DNA from: Fertoeibacter niger | GTDB lineage: Bacteria; Pseudomonadota; Alphaproteobacteria; Rhodobacterales; Rhodobacteraceae | Assembly: GCF_009380135.2 (NCBI RefSeq) | Contig: NZ_WHUT02000001.1 | Span: 62,001 to 126,000 of the forward strand | DNA: 64,000 bases | Direction of reading: 5' to 3' | Shown: in pieces, positions 35,691 through 43,995 of the stretch | Position numbering within the stretch: position 1 is the first letter of the stretch | Layout of the letters: every line of letters begins with the position of its first letter | Notes under the pieces: generated by a model | What the model was told of the DNA's origin: nothing | Seen by the model: the letters and a program-made list of their open reading frames with translations, nothing else | The model's database searches: none | Translations under genes and position numbers: made by a program

Positions 35691-36811
35691 GCTGCCACCG
35701 CCGCGCCGCGCCTGCGGTGCCGGGGCCGCTGCGCCAGCCACAACAGCCCCGCCGCCAGCCCGCAGCCGGTGACGGGCGCCAGATAGGCCAGTGGCCACAG
35801 CCGGTCATCCTGCAACCCGGCCGAACTGGCAGCGGTGTTCACCAGTTGCAACAGGATCAGCAGCAGCACCGCAAACAAAATCTGCCGCCACAGCCCGAAC
35901 CGGCTGAACGCGCCCAGAAGAAGCGCGGCAAACCCGATCAGCGCGGCGGCAAGGCCCAGAAAGGGCTGGCCGATGCGGCTGTGCCCCTCAAACAGGAATG
36001 TCGCGCGGCTTTGCCCGGTCTCGGCCATCAGCGCAGCCGTGGGGGCCAGCAGTTCCATGGTGGCAAGCTCGTCCAGCGTGCGTGCATCCGGCCCGCCGGT
36101 GGTTATCAACCCGGCCAGATCATAGGTGAAATCGTCAAACCGGGTGATCGCCAGCCGCTGATCCTCGCGCCGCAGGATCTGCGCCATGCCGTCCAGCATC
36201 ACCAGCTTCGGCCCCGTATCGCCCCGCACCAGCAGCGCACGCCGCGCGGTATAGGTGGTGCGTTCGCGGGGTGAACGGTCATCAGCCAGGAACAGGTCGC
36301 GCAATTCGCCATTCGCCGCAATCTCGCGGATATACAGGGTCACGCCGTCGCCCGGGTGCATGAACCGCCCGTCGTTCAGGAAACGCGCGGTGGCATTCTC
36401 GGCAATCTCGGCGCTGCGCACGGCCAGCGTGGCGCGGCTGGCGGGCACCAGCACATTCATCAGGATCACCATCATCAGCGCCACGATCAGCCCGAAATAC
36501 AGCACCGGCCGCGCCAGCCGGAAGGCCGAAAACCCGGTGGCCTGAAGCACCACCAGCTCGCTGTCCTGCGTCAGGCGGTTCACCACATAAACCGTTGCGG
36601 CGAAAGCCGAAATCGGCAGCACCAGCCGTATGACATTGGGCAGCGTCAGCAGCGAGAATTCAAGGAACACCAGCGCCGACTGGCCATCGCCGATCAACTG
36701 GTCAAACAGCCCCACCGCGCGGTTGATCCAGTAGACCAGCACCAGCACCAGCGAGAAAAAGCCGAACAGCGCCACCAGCAGCGACAGCATGTATCGGTCC
36801 GTCCTTGCCAC
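35687..36811 (-). CDS. lptF: LPS export permease LptF
   Basis: This 374-residue partner of LptG has the same three-plus-three helix layout. It starts with DRYMLSLLVALFGFFSLVLV and has SELVVLQATGFSAFRLARP, the coupling-helix region that contacts LptB. The GTG at 36811 is preferred because GGGGGA lies 8 nt upstream and the peptide then starts near DRYML as in relatives; a GTG at 36838 would add nine residues. It is the first gene of the leftward lpt operon, divergent from pepA. Confidence 0.92.
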   Translation of the reverse strand: MARTDRYMLSLLVALFGFFSLVLVLVYWINRAVGLFDQLIGDGQSALVFLEFSLLTLPNVIRLVLPISAFAATVYVVNRLTQDSELVVLQATGFSAFRLARPVLYFGLIVALMMVILMNVLVPASRATLAVRSAEIAENATARFLNDGRFMHPGDGVTLYIREIAANGELRDLFLADDRSPRERTTYTARRALLVRGDTGPKLVMLDGMAQILRREDQRLAITRFDDFTYDLAGLITTGGPDARTLDELATMELLAPTAALMAETGQSRATFLFEGHSRIGQPFLGLAAALIGFAALLLGAFSRFGLWRQILFAVLLLILLQLVNTAASSAGLQDDRLWPLAYLAPVTGCGLAAGLLWLAQRPRHRRRGAAVAA

Positions 36812-36956
36812 GCGCCATGTCCCCCAGGGCCGGGCCACACCGCCCCGCTGCGGCGGACGCTAGCGGAAATCGGCGGCGGGGAAAACTGGTATCTGGTCAT
36901 TGGCCGGGGCAGGGGCTACCGTCCGGCAAAAGCGCGCTGCATGCAGGAGAGACCCC

Positions 36957-38426
36957 ATGGCCCACCCCGTTCCGATCCAGTTCCGCGACCCCGATCTTGA
37001 GGCGCTGGCCAGTCTGCCGGGCCGTATCGTGATCCTGGCGGGTGAGGGCGGCGCACTGGGGCCGGGGGCCAAACGGGTGAACAAGCTGATGCGCGGCGCG
37101 GTCGAACGCTATGTCGCGTCAGACGCTTTCGCCAAGATGAAACAGGGTGACGCGCAGGATCTGGCCTGGCCCGCGGGCCTTGCCGCCGATGCGGTGCAGG
37201 TGGTGCGGCTGGACAAGCGCGCCGATGTGACCACGGCGCGCAAGGCGGGCGGTTCCATCGGCGCGAAACTGGGCAAGGCGGGCACCACCGTGCTGGCCGA
37301 CGGGTTGCTGCGGGCGGCGGACCTGTCGTTCGGCCTGGTGCTGCGCGCCTATGAATTCACCGCGCACAAGACCGGCGAACACACGCCCCCCGGCCCGGTC
37401 ACATTCATGGTGGCAGGGCCCGAGGCCGTGGCGGCGGCAGCCTCGCCGCTGGCCGCACTGGCCGAGGGTGTGTTCTTCACGCGCGATCTGGTGAATGAGC
37501 CCGCCAATATCCTGACCACCGATGATTTCGCCGCCCGGCTTGCCGCGATGCAGGAACTGGGGCTGGAGGTGGAAATTCTGGAAGAGGCCGATCTGACCAA
37601 GCTGGGCATGGGCGCTTTGCTGGGCGTGGGGCAGGGGTCGGAAAGCCCGTCCAAGGTTGTGGTCATGCAATGGAACGGCGGGCCGAAGGATCAGCCCCCC
37701 TTTGCGCTGGTCGGCAAGGGCGTGGTGTTCGACACGGGTGGCATCTCCATCAAGCCTGCGGGCGGGATGGAGGAAATGACCATGGACATGGGCGGGGCCG
37801 GTGTGGTTTCGGGCGTGATGCGCACGCTGGCGCTGCGCGGGGCCAAGGCCAATGTGGTGGGGCTGGTCGGCATCGTGGAAAACATGCCCGACGGCAAGGC
37901 CATCCGCCCCGGTGATGTGCTGACATCCATGAAGGGCGACACGATCGAGGTCATAAACACCGATGCCGAGGGGCGTTTGGTGCTGGCCGATGTGATGTGG
38001 TATGCGCAGGAACGGTTCAAACCCAGCGGCATGATCAACCTTGCCACGCTGACCGGGGCGATCATCGTGGCGCTGGGGCATGAGAATACCGGCGTGTTTT
38101 CCAACAACGATGCCTTGTGCAACGCCTTTCTCAAGGCCGCCGCCGCCGAGGGCGAGGGTGCATGGCGCATGCCGATGGGCGAGGCCTATGACGCCAAGCT
38201 GAAATCCCGCATCGCCGACATGATGAACGTGGGCGGCCGCGACGGCGGGGCGATCACGGCGGCGCAGTTCCTTGCCCGGTTCGTGAAGCCCGAGGTGCCG
38301 TGGTGCCATCTGGACATCGCAGGCACCGCGCTGCTGAAATCCGATACCGCGCTGGCACCCAAAGGGGCGACCGGCTGGGGCGTGATGGCGCTGAACCGGC
38401 TGATCAAGGACATGTATGAGGGCTAG
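36957..38426 (+). CDS. pepA: Leucyl aminopeptidase (M17)
   Basis: This 489-residue cytosolic di-metal aminopeptidase carries VGKGVVFDTGGISIKPAGG (first metal Lys/Asp, about residue 255) and the family signature NTDAEGRLVLADV near 334, which holds further metal ligands. The catalytic Arg lies in the same signature. AGGAGA precedes the ATG. It diverges from lptF and leads a run with a VOC protein and holC; pepA next to holC is common across proteobacteria. Confidence 0.96.
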   Translation: MAHPVPIQFRDPDLEALASLPGRIVILAGEGGALGPGAKRVNKLMRGAVERYVASDAFAKMKQGDAQDLAWPAGLAADAVQVVRLDKRADVTTARKAGGSIGAKLGKAGTTVLADGLLRAADLSFGLVLRAYEFTAHKTGEHTPPGPVTFMVAGPEAVAAAASPLAALAEGVFFTRDLVNEPANILTTDDFAARLAAMQELGLEVEILEEADLTKLGMGALLGVGQGSESPSKVVVMQWNGGPKDQPPFALVGKGVVFDTGGISIKPAGGMEEMTMDMGGAGVVSGVMRTLALRGAKANVVGLVGIVENMPDGKAIRPGDVLTSMKGDTIEVINTDAEGRLVLADVMWYAQERFKPSGMINLATLTGAIIVALGHENTGVFSNNDALCNAFLKAAAAEGEGAWRMPMGEAYDAKLKSRIADMMNVGGRDGGAITAAQFLARFVKPEVPWCHLDIAGTALLKSDTALAPKGATGWGVMALNRLIKDMYEG

Positions 38427-38429
38427 GCC

Positions 38430-38849
38430 ATGCTGATTGCTGCAACACGTTATCACGATTGCGAGGCGGCCCTGGCCTTTCTGACCGATGTGTTCGGGCT
38501 GGTGCCAGCTGGAGTTTATCGCGACGATTCCGGGCGTATCCAGCATGCGCAGATGATGCTGGGCACCGGGATGCTGATGTTCGGGCCGGAACAGGGCGGG
38601 GCATTTGATGCCTTCATGGCGCATCCGTCAGATACCGGCGGGCGGGCCACTGTCAGCCTATATGCCGTGGTCACTGATCTGGACGCGGTGCATGGCCGCT
38701 GCGTGGCGGCGGGCTGCACCCTGCTGATGCCGCTGCGCGAGGAATCCTATGGCGGGCGCAGCTTTTCGGTGCGTGACTGTGAAGGCCATGTCTGGACCTT
38801 TGGCACCTATGACCCCTTTGCGCTTGATCCTGCAACATTGGCAGGCTGA
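38430..38849 (+). CDS. VOC family protein (glyoxalase-like)
   Basis: This 139-residue one-unit VOC protein begins MLIAATRYHDCEAALAFLTDVFGL and ends with the typical YGGRSFSVRDCEGHVWTFGTY. The C-terminal metal-ligand Glu is replaced in the VW context, as in the YycE/PhnB-like group. It is inserted between pepA (3 nt) and holC (1-nt overlap). The substrate is unknown. Confidence 0.86.
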   Translation: MLIAATRYHDCEAALAFLTDVFGLVPAGVYRDDSGRIQHAQMMLGTGMLMFGPEQGGAFDAFMAHPSDTGGRATVSLYAVVTDLDAVHGRCVAAGCTLLMPLREESYGGRSFSVRDCEGHVWTFGTYDPFALDPATLAG

Positions 38850-39319
38850 TGGGCGTCGTGATGTTCTACCACCTCACCCGCTCGCCGCCTGAGGAGACGG
38901 CGCAGCTTTTGCTGGGCCGGGCCTTGGTGGCGGGCTGGCGGGTGATGCTGCGCGGCACCGATGCCGCGCGGCTTGATTGGTGGGATCAGCGGCTGTGGCT
39001 GGGGCCGGAAGAGGGGTTTCTGCCACATGGGCTGGCGGGGGGGCCGCATGACGCCGATCAGCCGGTGCTGCTGGGGCGGGGGGAAATCGGCAATGGCGCG
39101 CAGGCGCTGATGCTGGTGGATGGCGCTGCGGTGACTCCGGACGAGGCGCGCGGGCTGGAGCGTGTCTGGCTGCTGTTCGACGGGCAGGATGATGCGGCCA
39201 CGGCGGCGGCCCGGGTGCAGTGGAAGGCGCTGACCGGCGCGGGGCTGGCCGCGCAATACTGGTCCGAGGAAACCGGCAAATGGCAGAAAAAGGCGGAAAG
39301 CGCCGGGGCTGCGGGCTGA
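38849..39319 (+). CDS. holC: DNA polymerase III chi subunit
   Basis: This 156-residue clamp-loader accessory protein links the replisome to SSB. MFYHLTRSPPEETAQLLLGRAL and RLDWWDQRLWL, followed by FLPHGLAGGPHD and QPVLLG, match HolC. C-terminal WLLFDGQDDAA is the strand before the final helices. The ATG overlaps the VOC stop (TGATG); an internal ATG at 38861 is less likely from length. Confidence 0.92.
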   Translation: MGVVMFYHLTRSPPEETAQLLLGRALVAGWRVMLRGTDAARLDWWDQRLWLGPEEGFLPHGLAGGPHDADQPVLLGRGEIGNGAQALMLVDGAAVTPDEARGLERVWLLFDGQDDAATAAARVQWKALTGAGLAAQYWSEETGKWQKKAESAGAAG

Positions 39320-39380
39320 TACCCATGGGCCGCGTGACGGCCATGGCGCGCGGGCAACGCCAGCCGCAGGTTTCCGGCCC

Positions 39381-39836
39381 TCAGCGCCGCGTCGCCGCCA
39401 GCCAGACCAGCGCCAGACCCAGCGACAGCACCGCATTCCATGACGCCATCGACAGGCCCGCCATCGCCCAGGCCACCTCGTCACAGCGCACCAGCGGGGC
39501 CTCCATGATCTGCGCCAGCAAATCCTCGGGGGCCACGCCTGCGATGCTGCCGGATGTGCAGGTGCTGGGGCCTTCCCACCAGCCGCGCTCTACCCCGGTG
39601 TGAAACATCCCGATCCCGGCGGATGACAGCGCCGCCAACCCCCCCAGCCCCGCCAGCCAGCGCGCGGGCATCACCAGCGCCAGCAGTGCGATCATCACCG
39701 CCGCCGCATGGGGCCACCGCTGCCACAGGCACATGGCACAGGGCGCCAGCCCGCCGATGTATTGAAAGGCAAGGGCACCGGCCAGCAGCAGGCCAGACCC
39801 GGCCCCCGCGATCAGCATCAGCATCTTGCGCGTCAT
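39381..39836 (-). CDS. dsbB: Disulfide bond formation protein B
   Basis: This 151-residue inner-membrane quinone reductase reoxidises DsbA. Four membrane helices are visible, with the first periplasmic pair APCAMCLWQRWPH (CxxC) and the second cysteine pair in STCTSGS and LVRCDEV. The conserved QRWPH stretch is the quinone-contact region. The start MTRKMLM is preferred; GGGGG lies 6 nt upstream. A longer start at 39860 exists. Confidence 0.93.
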   Translation of the reverse strand: MTRKMLMLIAGAGSGLLLAGALAFQYIGGLAPCAMCLWQRWPHAAAVMIALLALVMPARWLAGLGGLAALSSAGIGMFHTGVERGWWEGPSTCTSGSIAGVAPEDLLAQIMEAPLVRCDEVAWAMAGLSMASWNAVLSLGLALVWLAATRR

Positions 39837-40068
39837 GTGGAACCCCCGGCCATCCGCCACGTTACTGCCCGGGTTGCATCACGCGCGGCTGGCTGGGTCA
39901 AGGTTCAAACCTTGCGGGCAGGGCGGGCAGGCATTAGCCTCACGCGCGTGTGAGTGGCGGATGGTGGTGACAGTCGCGCGGCCGGAGCCTTGCTGCGGCA
40001 CCAGCCTGACGCGGCTCTGGGTGGCGTGTGTGAGCAACGGGGCAGGCCCCGGGAAACGGGGACAGAGG

Positions 40069-40908
40069 ATGCAGTGGAAAGGCCGGCGGGGCAGCCGCAA
40101 CATCGAGGACCGGCGCGGCATGTCCGGTGGCCGGGCGGGAAGCGTCGGCGGCGTGGGGCTGATCGCGGTGCTGCTGATCGGCTATTTCCTTGGCGTCGAC
40201 GTGACGCCCTTGCTGGAAGGCACGTCCGCCCGCTCCGGTCCTGCCGAGATCACCGAGGCCGACCGTCAGGCGGGCGAGTTTGTGTCCGTCACCCTGGCCG
40301 ACACCGAGGATATCTGGGCAGGCGTCTTTGCCGATCAGGTGGGCCGCGCTTACCGCCCGGCCACGCTGGTTCTGTTCAAGGGGGCCACGCAATCGCCCTG
40401 CGGCGGGGCCAGCGGGGCCACCGGCCCGTTCTACTGCCCGGCCGACCGAAAGGCCTATCTCGACACCGCGTTCTTCGTGACGATGGAGCAGCGGCTGGGC
40501 GCGGGCGGCGATTTTGCCGCCGCCTATGTGGTGGCCCATGAAATCGCGCATCATGTGCAGAACGAGCTGGGCATTCTGGGTCAGGCCAACCGGGCGCGCG
40601 CCCAGGCGACCGAGGCGGAAAGCAACGCCATCTCGGTGCGGCTGGAATTGCAGGCCGATTGTTATGCGGGCATCTGGGCGCGCGGGGCCGAGGCAGAGTT
40701 CGGCAGCATCCAGCCCGGTGATCTTGAGGAAGCGGTGAACGCCGCCCGCCAGATCGGCGACGACACGTTGCAGCGCAACGCAGGCCAGCGCCCGATGCCG
40801 CACACCTTTACCCACGGCACCTCGGAGCAGCGGTCGCGCTGGTTCCTGACGGGCTATGACAGCGGGTCACTGGCGGAATGCGACACTTTTGCGGCAGAGC
40901 GGCTTTGA
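40069..40908 (+). CDS. Neutral zinc metallopeptidase, YpfJ family
   Basis: This 279-residue protein starts MQWKGRRGSRNIEDRRG, the usual family N-terminus, followed by one membrane helix (GGVGLIAVLLIGYFLGV). The zinc motif is in VVAHEIAHHVQNELG (HEIAH, about residue 162) and RLELQADCYAGIWA supplies the downstream ligand. C-terminal GTSEQRSRWFLTGYDSG is a family hallmark. The cellular substrate is unknown. It ends 47 nt before the tRNA. Confidence 0.92.
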   Translation: MQWKGRRGSRNIEDRRGMSGGRAGSVGGVGLIAVLLIGYFLGVDVTPLLEGTSARSGPAEITEADRQAGEFVSVTLADTEDIWAGVFADQVGRAYRPATLVLFKGATQSPCGGASGATGPFYCPADRKAYLDTAFFVTMEQRLGAGGDFAAAYVVAHEIAHHVQNELGILGQANRARAQATEAESNAISVRLELQADCYAGIWARGAEAEFGSIQPGDLEEAVNAARQIGDDTLQRNAGQRPMPHTFTHGTSEQRSRWFLTGYDSGSLAECDTFAAERL

Positions 40909-40955
40909 CCGGCGGTTGACGCCGCTTTGGGGCCGCGCTAAACGCTGTTTCCAAG

Positions 40956-41039
40956 GCCCGAGTGGTGGAATGGTAGACGCAGAGGACTCAAAATCCTCCG
41001 CCGCGAGGCATGTCGGTTCGAGTCCGACCTCGGGCACCA
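40956..41039 (+). tRNA. tRNA-Leu(CAA)
   Basis: Acceptor arms GCCCGAG and CTCGGGC pair, the anticodon stem-loop GAGGA-CTCAAAA-TCCTC gives CAA, and GGTTCGAGTCC forms the T-arm. CCA is encoded. A long variable arm fits a class II leucine tRNA reading UUG. Its 3' 54 nt form the left attachment site of the element to the right, which leaves the tRNA intact. Confidence 0.96.
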
Positions 41040-41040
41040 C
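40986..41040 (+). repeat. attL: left copy of the 55-bp attachment repeat
   Basis: Starts ACTCAAAATCC in the tRNA anticodon loop and runs to the C just after CCA. It is identical over 55 bp to 51136-51190. The preceding base differs (G here, A there) and so does the following one, which fixes the ends of the repeat. Confidence 0.95.
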
Positions 41041-41124
41041 GTTGATTTTACTGCGTTATCTTGCATTTTGCCTCTCGCTTGTTTTTGCTGGTCCGGGCGT
41101 GTAGCCCACAGGCTTAGCCCACTT

Positions 41125-42174
41125 TCACGTTTCGTTTCTGTTCTGGTCCCTTCGATTCTGTGCCGCCTTGGATAGCTTCTTGCGGCTGGCCTTTTGGCGG
41201 TAGAACGCCACCATCGCCGCCGATTGATTGGTGACGGCTTGTATCTCCGCGTCGCTGCATCCGGCCTCGGCCAGTTGGACGATTGCCAGCTTGCGCAGCC
41301 CGTGCATGGAAAAGGGCTTGGCCTTCTCGCCCAAGGTTTCCCGCCAGTCGCGGAATTGTTTCTCCACTGCCGAATAGCCCAGCGGTTGCGTTAGGTTCTT
41401 CGCAAGCAGGTAAGCGCCGGTCTTGCGGATAGAGCCGACAAACTGGCGCAGCCGGACGGGACAGTAGACACTGAAACGCTCGTCGCCTTTCTCGTCAGAC
41501 ACCGACATTTCGTCACCGTCAAAGTCATCGTGTCGCATCGCAATGGCGGCACTCGGACGTTGACCAGTGCCCAGGATCAGTTCTGCCGCTGTCCGCACAT
41601 CAGCCGGGGCAGAGGGCAGGGCATTGATCAGCCAATCGGGCCACGGCTCAAACTCGCGGGTCTTGCCATACAGATCAATTTTGGCTGCCGGGTTGTCGCC
41701 CAACGGCCAGTCGAGTTTGTCCTTGGCGAAGTTCCAAAGCAGCCGGATAACCTGAATCATGTGATCGGCTTTGCGGGGTGTATCAGCCAGCTTGTCATGG
41801 ATCGCGCGGACGTGCTGGCGGGACGTTTCGGACACCGCCTTGCCCGCGTTCTTTTCAAGTATGGCGTCCATCGTGTGCCGATAGCTTTTCTTGGTCGAGT
41901 CGCTCAGCTTGCGCTGTATGCGCGGGTCTTTGCGCCACGCGATTACCACTGCCTGCCAGCTATGCTCCGGTGCCTTCGGCTTCTGGCCTTCATGCTGGCC
42001 CCGTTCGCAGAGCCAATACAGCCTGTCGAGTTCTTGCAGATCGCCTTTCCAGTCGAGCGTGATGACCTTTTCACGGCGCTTCCCGCCCTCGGTCCAAACC
42101 TTGCGATGCCGGGGCACCAGCTTGCCGCGAACCTCTTTCCACTCAAGCCTCGGTTTGACGGGCAGGCGGGTCAT
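41125..42174 (-). CDS. int: Tyrosine recombinase (integrase)
   Basis: This 349-residue integrase has an N-terminal SAM-like core-binding region (KSYRHTMDAILEKNAG) and a catalytic domain. The first Arg is in LGTGQRPSAAIAMRHDD, the H-x-x-R in SMHGLRKLAIVQLAEAG, and the nucleophile Tyr in VAFYRQKASRK. It integrates the element at tRNA-Leu. The start at 42174 overlaps the excisionase-like stop (ATGA). Transcription runs toward attL, so in a circular form it would continue into the head operon. Confidence 0.92.
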   Translation of the reverse strand: MTRLPVKPRLEWKEVRGKLVPRHRKVWTEGGKRREKVITLDWKGDLQELDRLYWLCERGQHEGQKPKAPEHSWQAVVIAWRKDPRIQRKLSDSTKKSYRHTMDAILEKNAGKAVSETSRQHVRAIHDKLADTPRKADHMIQVIRLLWNFAKDKLDWPLGDNPAAKIDLYGKTREFEPWPDWLINALPSAPADVRTAAELILGTGQRPSAAIAMRHDDFDGDEMSVSDEKGDERFSVYCPVRLRQFVGSIRKTGAYLLAKNLTQPLGYSAVEKQFRDWRETLGEKAKPFSMHGLRKLAIVQLAEAGCSDAEIQAVTNQSAAMVAFYRQKASRKKLSKAAQNRRDQNRNET

Positions 42175-42383
42175 AGGGTCAAACCTCCATCGGGTCGCGC
42201 CAGTTCCCCCTTGGCGAGTTTGCGCAGTTCGTCTGTATCCCACCGCTTGAAGCCCGGTGCGATTTCCCGGCCCCCAGGCAGATGACCGCCCTCGACCAGC
42301 GCGCGAAACTCGGCAGGGCGCATGTCAAGCAGCGCCGCAGCCGTGGTTTCGTTCGCCAGTATGGGGACGGGGCGCGCGGTCAT
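42171..42383 (-). CDS. Small DNA-binding protein, excisionase (AlpA/Xis)-like
   Basis: A 70-residue protein with ALLDMRPAEFRALVEGGHLPGG followed by RWDTDELRKLAKG. This is the winged-helix pattern of MerR/AlpA-type excisionases, where a tryptophan or arginine near the end of the wing contacts DNA. It is sandwiched by overlaps, TGATG upstream and ATGA to int downstream, and is probably a directionality factor for int. The assignment rests on pattern and context. Confidence 0.72.
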   Translation of the reverse strand: MTARPVPILANETTAAALLDMRPAEFRALVEGGHLPGGREIAPGFKRWDTDELRKLAKGELARPDGGLTL

Positions 42384-43195
42384 CAGTCGTTGTCATCCGA
42401 TGCGAACAGCCCGCAGGCCCGCAACCGCACCAACTCGTGCTGCTGATCCAGTTCAATCGCCCGCGCCGGATTGCGGTCGTTGAAGTGGACGTCGAAGTAT
42501 TCCAGATCGTCACCTTTCAGCCGCATCCCGCGCAGCTTCATAAACTCTTGCGTTTCCTCCAGCGTCAGACCAACCAACAGCCAGTTGCCCGCCTCGTCCT
42601 TTTCCCAAGCCTTGGTGAAATTCGCCTTTGGAGAAAATGGGTTTGGTTCCGGTTCAAGGTCTGGAATGGAAAAGTCCGGGACCTCCTCACCGGCGACGAT
42701 AGCCATCAGTTGCCGGTGCGTTTCGTCAATCAGACGATCAACGTCCAACACCTGCACAGCGTTCGGCAGGCGGGGTTCTTCGCTAGTTTCGTTGTAGATC
42801 GGCACAACGGCCCAATCCCCGTTCTTCATGGGATAGGTGAGAATCGTCATGCCGGAGTTTTGCACAATGCCGTGGCCCCGCGCGAAAACACGCCGTCCCA
42901 CCATTTCCGTCAGATCAATGGACCAACGTTGCGGAAAGCCCACCCGGTTCATCGTGTAGGCTGCGGCAATCATAAGCACTTGTTTGCCCGTGAACCTGCG
43001 CCGCTTGCCGGTCCCAGGGTTTACCCATTCCCCCATCAGGTGGACAAGCCCGCGCTTGGGGTCGAGAAAATGCTCCAATGCTTTCGGGGTCGCGCCGGTG
43101 ATCTTACACACATCGGGCAAGAGAAACTGCGGTTCAGCCCAAATCTGGTTTGCATCGTTCAGCTTCTGCCAGAGTTCTTCGTGATCGACGGTCAT
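42383..43195 (-). CDS. Unknown 270-residue island protein with N-terminal wHTH-like region
   Basis: It starts MTVDHEELWQKLNDANQIW. Residues about 20-50 (LLPDVCKITGATPKALEHFLD) look like a helix-turn-helix with a wing region (GKRRRFTGKQVLMIAAAY). The rest is acidic and unlike any family known to me. The start at 43195 is preferred because further upstream codons run through palindromic sites at 43203-43264. It lies in the place of a regulator or replication initiator in similar islands. The function is unknown. Confidence 0.7.
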   Translation of the reverse strand: MTVDHEELWQKLNDANQIWAEPQFLLPDVCKITGATPKALEHFLDPKRGLVHLMGEWVNPGTGKRRRFTGKQVLMIAAAYTMNRVGFPQRWSIDLTEMVGRRVFARGHGIVQNSGMTILTYPMKNGDWAVVPIYNETSEEPRLPNAVQVLDVDRLIDETHRQLMAIVAGEEVPDFSIPDLEPEPNPFSPKANFTKAWEKDEAGNWLLVGLTLEETQEFMKLRGMRLKGDDLEYFDVHFNDRNPARAIELDQQHELVRLRACGLFASDDND

Positions 43196-43202
43196 AATGC
43201 AG

Positions 43203-43264
43203 CCCCATTGTGTGGGATTACCATAGCCCCACGGCATGGGGCTGTAAAGACCCATACCGTGGGG
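43203..43264. promoter_or_regulatory. Three CCCCA-N5-TGGGG operator-like sites
   Basis: CCCCATTGTGTGGGA (43203-43217), CCCCACGGCATGGGG (43227-43241) and ACCCATACCGTGGGG (43250-43264) are variants of one 15-bp palindrome, with centres 24 and 23 bp apart. They lie just upstream of the 270-residue protein's start, so a multimeric repressor of the int-side operon probably binds here. Confidence 0.7.
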
Positions 43265-43274
43265 TTCTGCAAGT

Positions 43275-43496
43275 TTATGCCGCTTCGCCACTCACCGCCC
43301 TCGCCTCGGCCCAGTCGATCAGCGCCGTGCCGTGCATGGTTGCGGCGGCAACTACAACCTGCACCGCCGCCCTCAGCCCTTTCGGCATAGTCTGATCGTC
43401 ATGCACATCTGCAATCTGATCGGCCAGAAAGCCCAATGCTGACAGGGCCACGCTCAGTTCGCAGGCCATGTTGTCAACGACAAAATCCCGCGCCAT
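43275..43496 (-). CDS. Small hypothetical island protein, 73 residues
   Basis: A helical, acidic protein (starts MARDFVVDNMACEL; contains LRAAVQVVVAAATMHGTALI). Its ATG overlaps the stop of the preceding gene (TGATG), so it is translated by coupling. No family was recognised. Similar small proteins near phage regulators are often of unknown role. Confidence 0.62.
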   Translation of the reverse strand: MARDFVVDNMACELSVALSALGFLADQIADVHDDQTMPKGLRAAVQVVVAAATMHGTALIDWAEARAVSGEAA

Positions 43497-43735
43497 CACT
43501 GCACCCGTTCCAGATCGTTCACCAGACGGCTGGCCTTGGCCACCATTTCATCCGCCAGCGCGGTGCAGGCATTGGACGCGGGCGTTGCAGGGTTCCCTGC
43601 GTGGGCTTCTTCAAGCAGGATTTGCAGGCCCTGCAACAGCCCATGGAGGAAAGTCGCTGTCGTGCTGCAATCGGACAGCGTAGGGCGTTCGGGCAAGCCG
43701 GTATCGTTCCCCGGTGTGGGGGTTGTGGTGGTCAT
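43496..43735 (-). CDS. Small hypothetical island protein, 79 residues
   Basis: Starts MTTTTPTPGNDTG and continues as a helical region (FLHGLLQGLQILLEEAHAG; ADEMVAKASRLVNDLE). AAGGAG lies near the ATG. It follows the 51-residue ribbon-helix-helix gene by 17 nt and overlaps the next gene. The function is unknown. Confidence 0.65.
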   Translation of the reverse strand: MTTTTPTPGNDTGLPERPTLSDCSTTATFLHGLLQGLQILLEEAHAGNPATPASNACTALADEMVAKASRLVNDLERVQ

Positions 43736-43752
43736 TGCATTTGCTCCTTGGG

Positions 43753-43908
43753 TCAGGTGGTCGGTTGCAGGTCGGTGCGGTCCATCGCGGCCCGGATTGC
43801 CCGGATCACTTCGCTGTTCTGGGAAGCGCCGTTCTTTTCAGCCTCGGCCTTAAGCCATGCTTTCAGGTCGGGCGGCAGGCGCAGTTGCAGGGGCTTTCGT
43901 TCGGTCAT
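43753..43908 (-). CDS. Arc-type ribbon-helix-helix repressor, 51 residues
   Basis: Begins MTERKPLQLRLPPDLKAWLK, an Arc/MetJ-type N-terminal strand. Two helices follow (WLKAEAEKNGASQNSEVI and IRAIRAAMD). The ATG at 43908 removes an implausible extension that runs through the operators. It is divergent from the second ribbon-helix-helix gene at 43996, with three palindromes between, and leads the leftward int-side operon. Confidence 0.82.
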   Translation of the reverse strand: MTERKPLQLRLPPDLKAWLKAEAEKNGASQNSEVIRAIRAAMDRTDLQPTT

Positions 43909-43921
43909 GATTGCCTCATGC

Positions 43922-43993
43922 TGGCAAGTTGCCATGTAACGTATGGCAGGTTGCCAGTATTGCGTCAACGTCTTTTGTAATGGCAAGTAGCCA
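43922..43993. promoter_or_regulatory. Three TGGCA-N3-TGCCA operators between divergent repressor genes
   Basis: TGGCAAGTTGCCA (43922-43934), TGGCAGGTTGCCA (43944-43956) and TGGCAAGTAGCCA (43981-43993) occupy the 87-nt gap between two divergent ribbon-helix-helix genes. The third ends 2 nt before the rightward ATG. Arc/Mnt-type proteins bind such half-sites, so this is a likely lysogeny-type switch. Confidence 0.85.
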
Positions 43994-43995
43994 GC

